The notes below the pieces were generated by a model, which was given only the letters and a program-made list of their open reading frames with translations, was not told where the DNA came from and ran no database searches. From an uncultured Clostridia bacterium (GTDB taxonomy: Bacteria > Bacillota > Clostridia > UBA1381), in contig CAKSJU010000083.1 of assembly GCA_934463455.1 (NCBI GenBank), positions 1 through 10,067 on the forward strand: a stretch of 10,067 nucleotides of DNA, read 5' to 3'. The position numbers and the translations under genes are program-made. Below, one piece after another: positions 1 to 6,041 of the stretch (its first letter is position 1; each line of letters opens with the position of its first letter).

Positions 1-260
1 CAAGCAAAGCCGCTTCCTGCCTGCAAAACGTATAATGCAATATTTACAATAAGATATTGTCGGCAATCAAGAACGCAAAAAAGATGTTTTTTCAAAACCA
101 AAGAATTTAAAAAAAGGAACAAAATTCCGCAAAATGAATATGTGATAAAGCTTTCGAGCTTATCCGAATAAAGTATTCCCAATTTTACAAGAGCATAAAC
201 GGGCAGAGACGACAGTAAATTTATCAGTATATTTTCAAACATTCTTCTTATAAACAACAT
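1..260 (-). CDS. Membrane protein of unknown function, 5' part only
   Basis: This reading frame is open from an ATG at 260-258 to the window edge (86 full codons), so only the N-terminus is visible. An in-frame TAA two codons upstream limits the start. The sequence begins MLFIRRMFENIL and is strongly hydrophobic, with probable membrane segments at about residues 10-29 (ILINLLSSLPVYALVKLGIL) and 38-55 (FITYSFCGILFLFLNSLV) and a third beginning near residue 70 (YLIVNIALYVLQ). A GGGAGG ribosome binding site lies at 274-279; its 13-base spacing is longer than usual, and the internal ATG at residue 7 is an alternative start. A near-consensus leftward promoter at 346-374 would give a leader of roughly 80 bases. 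The gene is divergent from the Xre repressor and is its likely target. I do not recognise the family. Confidence 0.6.
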   Translation of the reverse strand, partial: MLFIRRMFENILINLLSSLPVYALVKLGILYSDKLESFITYSFCGILFLFLNSLVLKKHLFCVLDCRQYLIVNIALYVLQAGSGFA

Positions 261-345
261 AATTTACTTTAGTCCTCCCGTCGTTGGTTATTTTCAGAAA
301 TTTACATTCCGCAATCGACTTTTAAATGTATTTTCGTCAATTATC

Positions 346-374
346 AGTATACCATAGTATTTGTATATTGTCAA
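346..374 (-). promoter_or_regulatory. Leftward sigma-A-type promoter for the membrane protein gene
   Basis: Read on the minus strand, a perfect -35 TTGACA (374-369) and a -10 TATACT (351-346) are separated by exactly 17 bases. It overlaps the -35 of the rightward repressor promoter, so the two probably cannot be occupied at the same time. This is seen as motif match and spacing only. Confidence 0.6.
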
Positions 375-390
375 GCAAAACGAATATAAT
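361..390 (+). promoter_or_regulatory. Rightward promoter for the Xre repressor, overlapping the divergent promoter
   Basis: A -10 TATAAT lies at 385-390 and a weaker -35 TTGTAT at 361-366, with an 18-base spacer. The transcript would start near 397, leaving a leader of about 28 bases before the ATG at 425. The heptamer ATAGTAT occurs at 354-360 and again at 389-395, straddling the promoter, with a related TCAGTAT at 344-350. These are candidate operator half-sites for the adjacent repressor. Confidence 0.5.
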
Positions 391-424
391 AGTATATGAA
401 AAATTGACCCGAGAGGTGATTATT

Positions 425-709
425 ATGTTAAACGAAACCATCAGAAATTTGAGAACTGCAAGGGGAATAAGTCAAGTTGATTTGGCGTCTGAGCTCGGAA
501 TTACAAAGCAATGCGTATCAAACTGGGAAAATGATAATATACTTCCGTCTATTGAAATGCTCGTAAAAATATCTAAATATTTTAAAGTATCAACCGATTA
601 TCTGCTCGGGCTTGACAATAAAAAAACAATTGACGTATCGGAACTTACGGACATTCAAACGGAGCATATCAAACTCATTGTAAATGATATAATTAAATCT
701 TCAAAATAA
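425..709 (+). CDS. Xre-family helix-turn-helix repressor, 94 aa
   Basis: This is a small DNA-binding protein of the Xre/Cro-CI (HTH_3) family. The helix-turn-helix fold covers about residues 5-60: it starts MLNETIRNLRTARGIS, the recognition region contains ITKQCVSNWENDN, and the domain ends with the typical FKVSTDYLLG. A short charged tail (residues 62-94) follows, with no sensor, peptidase or membrane domain, so a ligand cannot be guessed. The frame is open upstream to an ATG at 326, but the ATG at 425 is chosen because GAGAGGTGA at 411-419 sits at ideal distance and the HTH family begins here. The longer start would also place the promoter inside the gene. It is divergent from a membrane protein gene with overlapping promoters, the usual arrangement for an autoregulating repressor that controls its neighbour. 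Confidence 0.9.
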   Translation: MLNETIRNLRTARGISQVDLASELGITKQCVSNWENDNILPSIEMLVKISKYFKVSTDYLLGLDNKKTIDVSELTDIQTEHIKLIVNDIIKSSK

Positions 710-737
710 AAAAACTTTTGATAAAAGCTCCGCCTGC

Positions 738-798
738 GGGCGTAGGAATAAGGCAGCATTTTTGATTTTCTGTCATTGCGTTTTACGCAATTTCCTAC
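738..798. repeat. Intergenic repeat module with inverted repeats
   Basis: The segment starts with GGGCGTAGGAATAAGGCA (738-755), which matches GGGCGTAGCAAAAAGGCA near 9819-9836 at 16 of 18 positions. GTAGGAA (742-748) is perfectly inverted as TTCCTAC (792-798), and inside this is a small hairpin ATTGCGT-TTT-ACGCAAT (774-790). It has no ORF and no T-tract. Together with the hairpin at 804-864 it resembles a rearranged or partial copy of the element at the right edge. Confidence 0.5.
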
Positions 799-803
799 AA
801 ATT

Positions 804-864
804 AAAAAACTTCGGAACGCTCAAACCCGATCTGCCGAGCGGTCTGAGCGTTTCAAAGTTTTTT
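804..864. terminator. Bidirectional terminator between convergent genes, built from a repeated sequence
   Basis: The hairpin AAAAAACTT-cgg-AACGCTCA (804-823) pairs with TGAGCGTT-tca-AAGTTTTTT (845-864): 8 bp and 9 bp stems separated by a symmetric 3x3 internal loop, with a 21-base apex. An A-tract on one side and a T-tract on the other let it act for both the rightward repressor transcript and the leftward ClpE/L,D-transpeptidase transcript, whose stop codon is 38 bases away. The left arm is almost identical to 9754-9777. Confidence 0.75.
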
Positions 865-902
865 AACATGATAAAAATATTAAAATTTTTTACAATCCCT
901 TT

Positions 903-2144
903 TTATTCTGTTACATAAACCTTAGTATAAAGCGGAATTGTATCTGCCATCCAGTTTATATCATCGGGGCGCAGCCGGACACATCCGTGAGAAATTCTTT
1001 TTCCGAGACGTCCGTCGGCATTGCTTCCGTCATATCTCAAAAGGGTACTGTGAAGTGCATAACCGCTGTAAAATCGCATTATCGGCCCGACATAATATGT
1101 AGGATAAGTCCAGCGTTTTTCCTTAGAGAAATAATCAAATTCTCCGGTCACCGTCGGAGTGGACGGTGCTCCCACCGAGCATGGGAATACCCTTTGTTCT
1201 GCCCAGGTTCCGCTTTTATTTTCAAAAACCGTCACGGTGAAATCCTTGCGTGACACCCAAATAAGATAATTTGTACGGCTTTTTATATTTCTGACTTTGT
1301 GTTCGGACGGTTTTAATCCGCTGAAATGATAATTTGCCGTAACATTCAGCAGTCCATCCCGATTGTTTACCGAAATTTTCCCGCCGAGACCCTCAATTAA
1401 AAATCTCATCGGAACATACAGACTTCCGTTTATTATTGTGGGGACCGCATCGGTATATGTAACCTTACCGTCAGCGTACATATCATTGCCTCCGTTATAA
1501 AAAACAACGGTATGTCCGTCGGCTCTTACTTCGGTTTTATCTCCGCTTTCGGTTTTGCAGTGCATCATAGACATTGCGGTCAAATATTCATCAAGCGGAA
1601 TCATGGTTATCCCGTCAATCAGCTTTGCAGGATTTTTAAAATACAATTCCCACTCGTTTGCGAATGCTTTTACCGGCACAGCTTTTAAAGGCGAAACCTT
1701 TATATTTATATCCGCTGCGGTATCAATCTCTATCATTTCTTCGTTTTTATATTGTTTCCCGCCGTATTCGATATTTTCCGCTCCGCTGTACAGTGCAAGA
1801 TAAAGCTTTTCGCCTTTTTTGTATTCCGGCACGGAAAATGCCATTGTTTTTTTGCAATTTTCTTCAGCAACCCAAACATGGTTTGCTCCCCAAAACTGTT
1901 TTTCCGGTGAATAAATACCGAGAACAAGGTTTTTCGGATATATATTGCCGTTCTCACCTATCTCTATATTAACTGCCACTTCGTTCAGTACTGTCTGTTC
2001 CCCGGAGCTTACCGCCGTATCAGCCTCGTTCGTTTGAACTGTCTCGGCTTGCGGAGTAGCCTGTTCCGGAGGTATTTCCTCCGCAAACACGCTGCCTCCG
2101 AAAATCAATGCAAAAGAGAAAATAACCGATATTACTTTTTTCAT
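903..2144 (-). CDS. Exported L,D-transpeptidase (YkuD domain) with copper-amine-oxidase-like stalk, 413 aa
   Basis: This is a secreted enzyme predicted to form 3-3 peptidoglycan cross-links or attach proteins to the wall. Residues 1-21 are a signal peptide (MKKVISVIFSFALIFGGSVFA, cleavage probably after VFA). A Thr/Glu/Gln-rich linker (22-52) leads to a beta-rich region (53-155), then a copper-amine-oxidase-N-like domain (about 165-270) with the typical NGSLYVPMRFLIEGLGG and a DG-x-LNVTA ending. The YkuD catalytic domain covers about 290-413. Its motif is ISHGCVRL with nucleophile Cys388 and His386, and His365 in YALHST is the second conserved histidine. The AUG follows an AAAGGGG ribosome binding site 8 bases upstream. 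It starts 18 bases after the clpE stop and is probably co-transcribed. The catalytic assignment is firm; whether it cross-links the wall, or is linked to sporulation or stress, is not shown. Confidence 0.92.
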   Translation of the reverse strand: MKKVISVIFSFALIFGGSVFAEEIPPEQATPQAETVQTNEADTAVSSGEQTVLNEVAVNIEIGENGNIYPKNLVLGIYSPEKQFWGANHVWVAEENCKKTMAFSVPEYKKGEKLYLALYSGAENIEYGGKQYKNEEMIEIDTAADINIKVSPLKAVPVKAFANEWELYFKNPAKLIDGITMIPLDEYLTAMSMMHCKTESGDKTEVRADGHTVVFYNGGNDMYADGKVTYTDAVPTIINGSLYVPMRFLIEGLGGKISVNNRDGLLNVTANYHFSGLKPSEHKVRNIKSRTNYLIWVSRKDFTVTVFENKSGTWAEQRVFPCSVGAPSTPTVTGEFDYFSKEKRWTYPTYYVGPIMRFYSGYALHSTLLRYDGSNADGRLGKRISHGCVRLRPDDINWMADTIPLYTKVYVTE

Positions 2145-2162
2145 TTTACCTACCCCTTTATA

Positions 2163-4460
2163 TTATTTTACTGTCAGGACAATTTCATCATTGTCCCTGT
2201 CAGCTTCAATTGTACAGCCGTTTGTTATTTCGCCTTTCAACGCAAGCATGGAAAGCTTATCCTCCAAAAGCATTCTTATAGAACGCTTAAGCGGTCTCGC
2301 TCCGTATCTCACATTATATCCCTTTTCAAGTATCAAATCCTTAGCAGCTTCGGAAACCGTCAAGACAGCGTTTTTCTGTGACAGTCTGTCGGTAATGTCG
2401 CGAAGCAGCAGATTAATAATACTCCTGAGCTCGGGCTTCGTAAGCGGCTTGAACACAACTATCTCATCAATCCTGTTCAAAAATTCGGGTCGGAAATGCG
2501 CTTTAAGACTTTTATCCACATTATCTGCCGGAACAACCTCTTTATTTGTTCCGAAGCCCAGACCGTTTGATGTAAATTCCGAGCCTGCATTTGTTGTCAT
2601 AATTATTATTGTGTTCTCAAAATTTACAATTTTTCCGTGGCTGTCGGCAACACGTCCTTCATCCAATATCTGCAAAAACAGATTAAACACTTCCGGATCG
2701 GCTTTCTCGATTTCGTCCAGCAGAATAACCGAATACGGTTTTCTTCTGACTTGTTCGGTAAGTTGTCCGGCATCGTCATATCCGACATATCCCGGAGGAG
2801 AGCCGATTAATTTCGATACCGAATGTTTTTCCATAAATTCCGACATATCAAAGCGTATAAGCGCGTCTTCACGGTCAAACATTACCTCTGCAATCGTTTT
2901 TACCAGCTCGGTTTTTCCGACTCCGGTCGGACCTGCAAAAATAAAGGAAACGGGACGCTTCTTTGCGGATATATCTGCTCTGCCGCGTCTTATCGCACAT
3001 GCCACGGCACTGACAGCCTCTTCCTGTCCGACAACACGTTCATGTATGCGTTCCTCCAGCTTAAGCAGCTTTTCGGTCTCGCTTTCGGTAAGGCGGTGCA
3101 CCGGAATTTTTGTCCAGCTCTCAATAACCGCCGCAATATCGTCAAAAGTTATTTCTGCCTTGTCCGCTTCAAGCTTTGCTTCCTCTATCGCTTCTTCTAT
3201 TTTCAGTTCTTCGCTGCGCAGTTCGGCGGTTTTTGCGTAGTCCTCCGCTTTTGCGGCGTCTTCGCTTTCCCGCGCTATCTGCGAAAGTCTTTCGTTATAA
3301 ATTTTCAAATCGTACAATGCACGGTTTTTAAGATTTACTCTCGATCCTGCTTCATCTATAACGTCAATTGCCTTGTCCGGCAAAAATCTGTCGGTAATAT
3401 ATCTTTCGGATAAAACCACCGCATATTTAATTATTTCGTCGGATATTTTTACATTATGATATTCTTCGTAATAATCTTTTATACCTTTTAAAATTTCAAT
3501 ACTTTCTGCCGTTGACGGCTCATCCACCAAAACAGGCTGAAATCTTCTCTCGAGCGCGGAATCCTTTTCGATATGCTTACGATATTCCGAAAGCGTTGTT
3601 GCCCCGATAATTTGAATTTCACCTCTGGCAAGCGCAGGCTTTAAAATATTTGCCGCACTCATTGCCCCCTCGGCATCTCCCGCAGCCACAATATTATGAA
3701 TTTCATCAATCACAAGAATAACGTTTTCGGCTTCTGCCGCTTCATTAAGCAAATTTTTAAGCCTTGCTTCAAACTGACCGCGAAACTGCGTTCCCGCAAC
3801 CAACGCAGTAAAATCCAGCAAATACAGCTGATAACCGAAAAGCTTCGGCGGAACCTTTTTTTCAAAAATTCTGCTTGCCAGTCCTTCCGCAATCGCTGTT
3901 TTTCCGACTCCCGGCTCACCAAGTATAACAGGATTGTTTTTGCTTCGTCTGTTTAAAATCTGAACAACCCGGTCTATTTCCTCATTTCGGTTTATAACCC
4001 GGTCTACCTTACCCATTGCCGCTTTTGCGGTCAGATTTGTTCCGTAAGTATCGAGCATGCTTTTTTTGCCCGGCTTTCTTCCCTGTTGTTTTCTTGTGCC
4101 TTTTTCCGCTTCCTCGCTTTTTCCCTTGCCCGGTCCCTGAGAAAACATATTTTTAAAAAAATCTATCGGAGCGGTGGCAGCACCGCCCTCTTCTCCCTGT
4201 GAAGCTTCCGCTGAAATCATATCCTGCACAGCCGAATCGTCAAGATTTTCCATGTTGGACATAAATTCCGACATTTCATCATTCAGCATATCTATGTCAT
4301 CATCGCTTATGCCAAGATTTTCTATCATTTTATTAAGCGGAGCTATTCCCATTTCTTTTGCACAGGTCAGACAAAGTCCCTCCTGCACGGTTTTATCTCC
4401 TTCCATCTTTGCTATAAAAATAACGGCGGGATTTTTTTTACACCGTGAACATAAATTCAT
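2163..4460 (-). CDS. clpE: ClpE-type AAA+ unfoldase with N-terminal zinc finger, 765 aa
   Basis: This is a cytoplasmic Hsp100 ATPase that unfolds proteins and feeds them to ClpP. The N-terminus has C4-x2-C7-x22-C30-x2-C33, the ClpE zinc finger, instead of the double ClpN repeat of ClpA/ClpC. A Met/Asp/Glu-rich stretch (43-84) and a Gly/Lys-rich linker (86-134) follow. NBD1 has Walker A GEPGVGKT (181-188) and Walker B VILVIDE (247-253). A short charged coiled middle region spans about 380-436. NBD2 has Walker A GPTGVGKT (510-517), pore loop GYVG (557-560) and Walker B VILLDE (578-583). LGF at 634-636 fits the ClpP-docking tripeptide. A GAGGA ribosome binding site sits 5 bases before the ATG. 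It is longer than Bacillus ClpE (about 700 aa), mostly because of the linker. I saw no CtsR or CIRCE operator upstream. The naming rests on the zinc finger; the alternative label is ClpC-like. Confidence 0.92.
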   Translation of the reverse strand: MNLCSRCKKNPAVIFIAKMEGDKTVQEGLCLTCAKEMGIAPLNKMIENLGISDDDIDMLNDEMSEFMSNMENLDDSAVQDMISAEASQGEEGGAATAPIDFFKNMFSQGPGKGKSEEAEKGTRKQQGRKPGKKSMLDTYGTNLTAKAAMGKVDRVINRNEEIDRVVQILNRRSKNNPVILGEPGVGKTAIAEGLASRIFEKKVPPKLFGYQLYLLDFTALVAGTQFRGQFEARLKNLLNEAAEAENVILVIDEIHNIVAAGDAEGAMSAANILKPALARGEIQIIGATTLSEYRKHIEKDSALERRFQPVLVDEPSTAESIEILKGIKDYYEEYHNVKISDEIIKYAVVLSERYITDRFLPDKAIDVIDEAGSRVNLKNRALYDLKIYNERLSQIARESEDAAKAEDYAKTAELRSEELKIEEAIEEAKLEADKAEITFDDIAAVIESWTKIPVHRLTESETEKLLKLEERIHERVVGQEEAVSAVACAIRRGRADISAKKRPVSFIFAGPTGVGKTELVKTIAEVMFDREDALIRFDMSEFMEKHSVSKLIGSPPGYVGYDDAGQLTEQVRRKPYSVILLDEIEKADPEVFNLFLQILDEGRVADSHGKIVNFENTIIIMTTNAGSEFTSNGLGFGTNKEVVPADNVDKSLKAHFRPEFLNRIDEIVVFKPLTKPELRSIINLLLRDITDRLSQKNAVLTVSEAAKDLILEKGYNVRYGARPLKRSIRMLLEDKLSMLALKGEITNGCTIEADRDNDEIVLTVK

Positions 4461-4505
4461 ATTTATCCTCTTTTCATAATTTCATTTAAACTAATAATTT
4501 CATTT

Positions 4506-4511
4506 ATTATA
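4506..4511 (-). promoter_or_regulatory. Possible -10 box for the clpE operon
   Basis: On the minus strand TATAAT is present here, about 45 bases before the clpE ATG, preceded by an extended-type TG two bases upstream (TGTTATAAT). No good -35 lies 16-18 bases upstream, so this is only a candidate in very AT-rich DNA. The rest of the 307-base divergent region (4461-4767) holds the opposite promoter, AT-rich tracts and no ORF of note. Confidence 0.3.
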
Positions 4512-4652
4512 ACATATTTTCTTATTATATGAAAGAGTTTTTTTCTAAATTTACAATCTGTTAAAATTATAGCAATATTACACAAAAAATCTCTCTTATT
4601 TGCCCAATTTTTGTAAATGCGGTAAAATTAACAATTTCTTAACACTTTTTCC

Positions 4653-4681
4653 TTGAAAAATACACTTTTTTAGGCTATAAT
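4653..4681 (+). promoter_or_regulatory. Sigma-A promoter for the M23 peptidase gene
   Basis: A -35 TTGAAA (4653-4658) and a perfect -10 TATAAT (4676-4681) are separated by 17 bases. Transcription would begin near 4688, giving an AT-rich leader of about 80 bases before the chosen start codon at 4768. Confidence 0.75.
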
Positions 4682-4767
4682 AAAAAAAGTTTTAACAACT
4701 TTGTAATATTTCTGATAATTTACGCATATATATAATATTAATGCACAAATACGAAAGGACGACTGTT

Positions 4768-5919
4768 ATGACACAGAAACATATTGCGCTTTTTTGCAGC
4801 ATAGTTATAGGAATAAGCGCAGGCAGCGGAATGCTTAACCACTACTGTACCGGCGGCTACAAAATAGTTGTCGAAGGTAAAACCATAGGATACGTTGAGG
4901 ACAGCAAAGATTATGAAAATGCACTTTCCAACGTAAACGAAACTTTAAGAGAGGATTTCGGAGAAGAATACACACTTTCTCCCGAAGCTCAAATGAAAGG
5001 CATTATTCTTGATAAAAATATGCTTTCAACAAAAGAAGAACTTCATGATAATATAGCAAAGCTTTCGGACTATATGACAGACGGATATGTTATTTGTTCC
5101 GGCGGTGAAGATTTATGCGCATTTAAAACAAAGGAAGAAGCGCTTGATACTCTTGTTATTATGAGGTCTCAATATACCGTTGACGGAGGCGCTTCCACAA
5201 TTAAAGAAGATACCGAAATAATATCCAAGCAGGTCAGTGCCGCAGCAATCACCAATCCCGAGGAAGCGGCAAAAACGCTTTTGGAAAGTGAAAAGCTCCA
5301 CGTTAAAACAACTGTCGGAACAGTATATCACGTCACAAAAGAATTTGAAACCGTAGAAGAGCCGGACGACACCTTGGTAAAAGGAAGCAGAAAAACAGTT
5401 ACCGAAGGCGAAGTCGGCGAATATGAAGTATCTGCGCTGATTGAGTATACCAACGGAGTCGAAACAGGGCAAAGCATTCTTTCCGAAACAGTCGTTTCCG
5501 AGCCTGTTGCGGAGGTTGTTAAGGTCGGAACAAAAGAAATTCCGAACATGGGAACGGGAAGCTTTATAAAACCCGCGCAAGGAAAATTGACCTCCGGTTA
5601 CGGCGGCAGATGGGGACGCATGCACAATGGGATTGACATAGGTGCGCCGGTAGGTACTCAAATAAAAGCCTCTGACACCGGTGTTGTTATTTTTGCCGGT
5701 TACAAGGGCAGCTACGGCAATCTCATTAAAATTGATCACAAAAACGGATATGTTACTTATTATGCGCATTGCAGCTCTCTTGCGGTAACAGAAGGAGAAT
5801 CGGTAGTCCAGGGACAGCTGATAGGATATGTCGGCAGCACCGGCAACAGTACCGGTCCCCACTGTCATTTCGAAATACAGCAAAACGGGACACCGCTTAA
5901 TCCCATGAATTTTATATAA
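4768..5919 (+). CDS. Membrane-anchored G5/M23 (LytM-type) peptidoglycan endopeptidase, 383 aa
   Basis: This is a zinc metallopeptidase predicted to cut peptide cross-bridges of the cell wall outside the membrane. The ATG at 4768 is preferred over one 27 bases earlier because AAAGGA (4754-4759) lies 8 bases before it, while the upstream ATG has no ribosome binding site. Numbered from 4768, residues 5-22 form a signal anchor (HIALFCSIVIGISAGSGM), residues 30-160 are an unassigned extracellular region, about 178-256 is a G5 domain (ETVEEPDDTLVKGSRKTVTEGEVGEY), and about 270-383 is the M23 domain. Zinc ligands are H286 and D290 in HNGIDIG and H367 in GPHCHFE; H334 (YYAH) and H365 are the conserved catalytic-site histidines. 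All catalytic residues are present, so it should be active. It forms a single-gene unit with its own promoter and terminator, divergent from clpE. Confidence 0.93.
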   Translation: MTQKHIALFCSIVIGISAGSGMLNHYCTGGYKIVVEGKTIGYVEDSKDYENALSNVNETLREDFGEEYTLSPEAQMKGIILDKNMLSTKEELHDNIAKLSDYMTDGYVICSGGEDLCAFKTKEEALDTLVIMRSQYTVDGGASTIKEDTEIISKQVSAAAITNPEEAAKTLLESEKLHVKTTVGTVYHVTKEFETVEEPDDTLVKGSRKTVTEGEVGEYEVSALIEYTNGVETGQSILSETVVSEPVAEVVKVGTKEIPNMGTGSFIKPAQGKLTSGYGGRWGRMHNGIDIGAPVGTQIKASDTGVVIFAGYKGSYGNLIKIDHKNGYVTYYAHCSSLAVTEGESVVQGQLIGYVGSTGNSTGPHCHFEIQQNGTPLNPMNFI

Positions 5920-5923
5920 ACAA

Positions 5924-5952
5924 AAAATAAGGCCGAAAGGCTTTATTTTTTT
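5924..5952 (+). terminator. Rho-independent terminator after the M23 peptidase gene
   Basis: AAAATAAGGCC (5924-5934) pairs with GGCTTTATTTT (5939-5949), with one G-U pair and a GAAA tetraloop. The right arm runs into T5946-T5952. It begins four bases after the stop codon. Confidence 0.85.
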
Positions 5953-5972
5953 ACCTATATATTAAGAAAAGA

Positions 5973-6001
5973 TTGACAATTCCCCCGTTTTGATATAAAA
6001 T
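5973..6001 (+). promoter_or_regulatory. Strong sigma-A promoter for the GH38-HAD operon
   Basis: A perfect -35 TTGACA (5973-5978) is followed after 17 bases by TAAAAT (5996-6001), one mismatch from consensus. An overlapping TATAAA at 5994-5999 with a 15-base spacer is the alternative. The leader would be about 33 bases. No catabolite-response (cre) palindrome or other operator was recognised. Confidence 0.7.
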
Positions 6002-6041
6002 TATATATAACAACATTTTAGTTTAAGAAAGGGTACAAAAT

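Noticed and set aside
326..424. N-terminal extension of the Xre repressor from an ATG at 326
   Set aside because: It would place the promoter inside the gene, has no ribosome binding site, and the extra residues are not part of the HTH family; the ATG at 425 has an ideal site.
774..790. Small hairpin ATTGCGT-TTT-ACGCAAT as a separate terminator
   Set aside because: No T-run follows on either strand; it is better treated as part of the repeat region.
2191..3240. Long open frame on the plus strand opposite clpE (about 349 codons)
   Set aside because: It lies wholly inside clpE, whose domains and motifs are unambiguous, has Ser-rich antisense composition and no matching motifs or ribosome binding site. 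It is a codon-usage shadow.
4741..4767. Earlier ATG for the M23 peptidase
   Set aside because: No ribosome binding site precedes it, whereas AAAGGA lies 8 bases before the ATG at 4768, directly ahead of the signal anchor.
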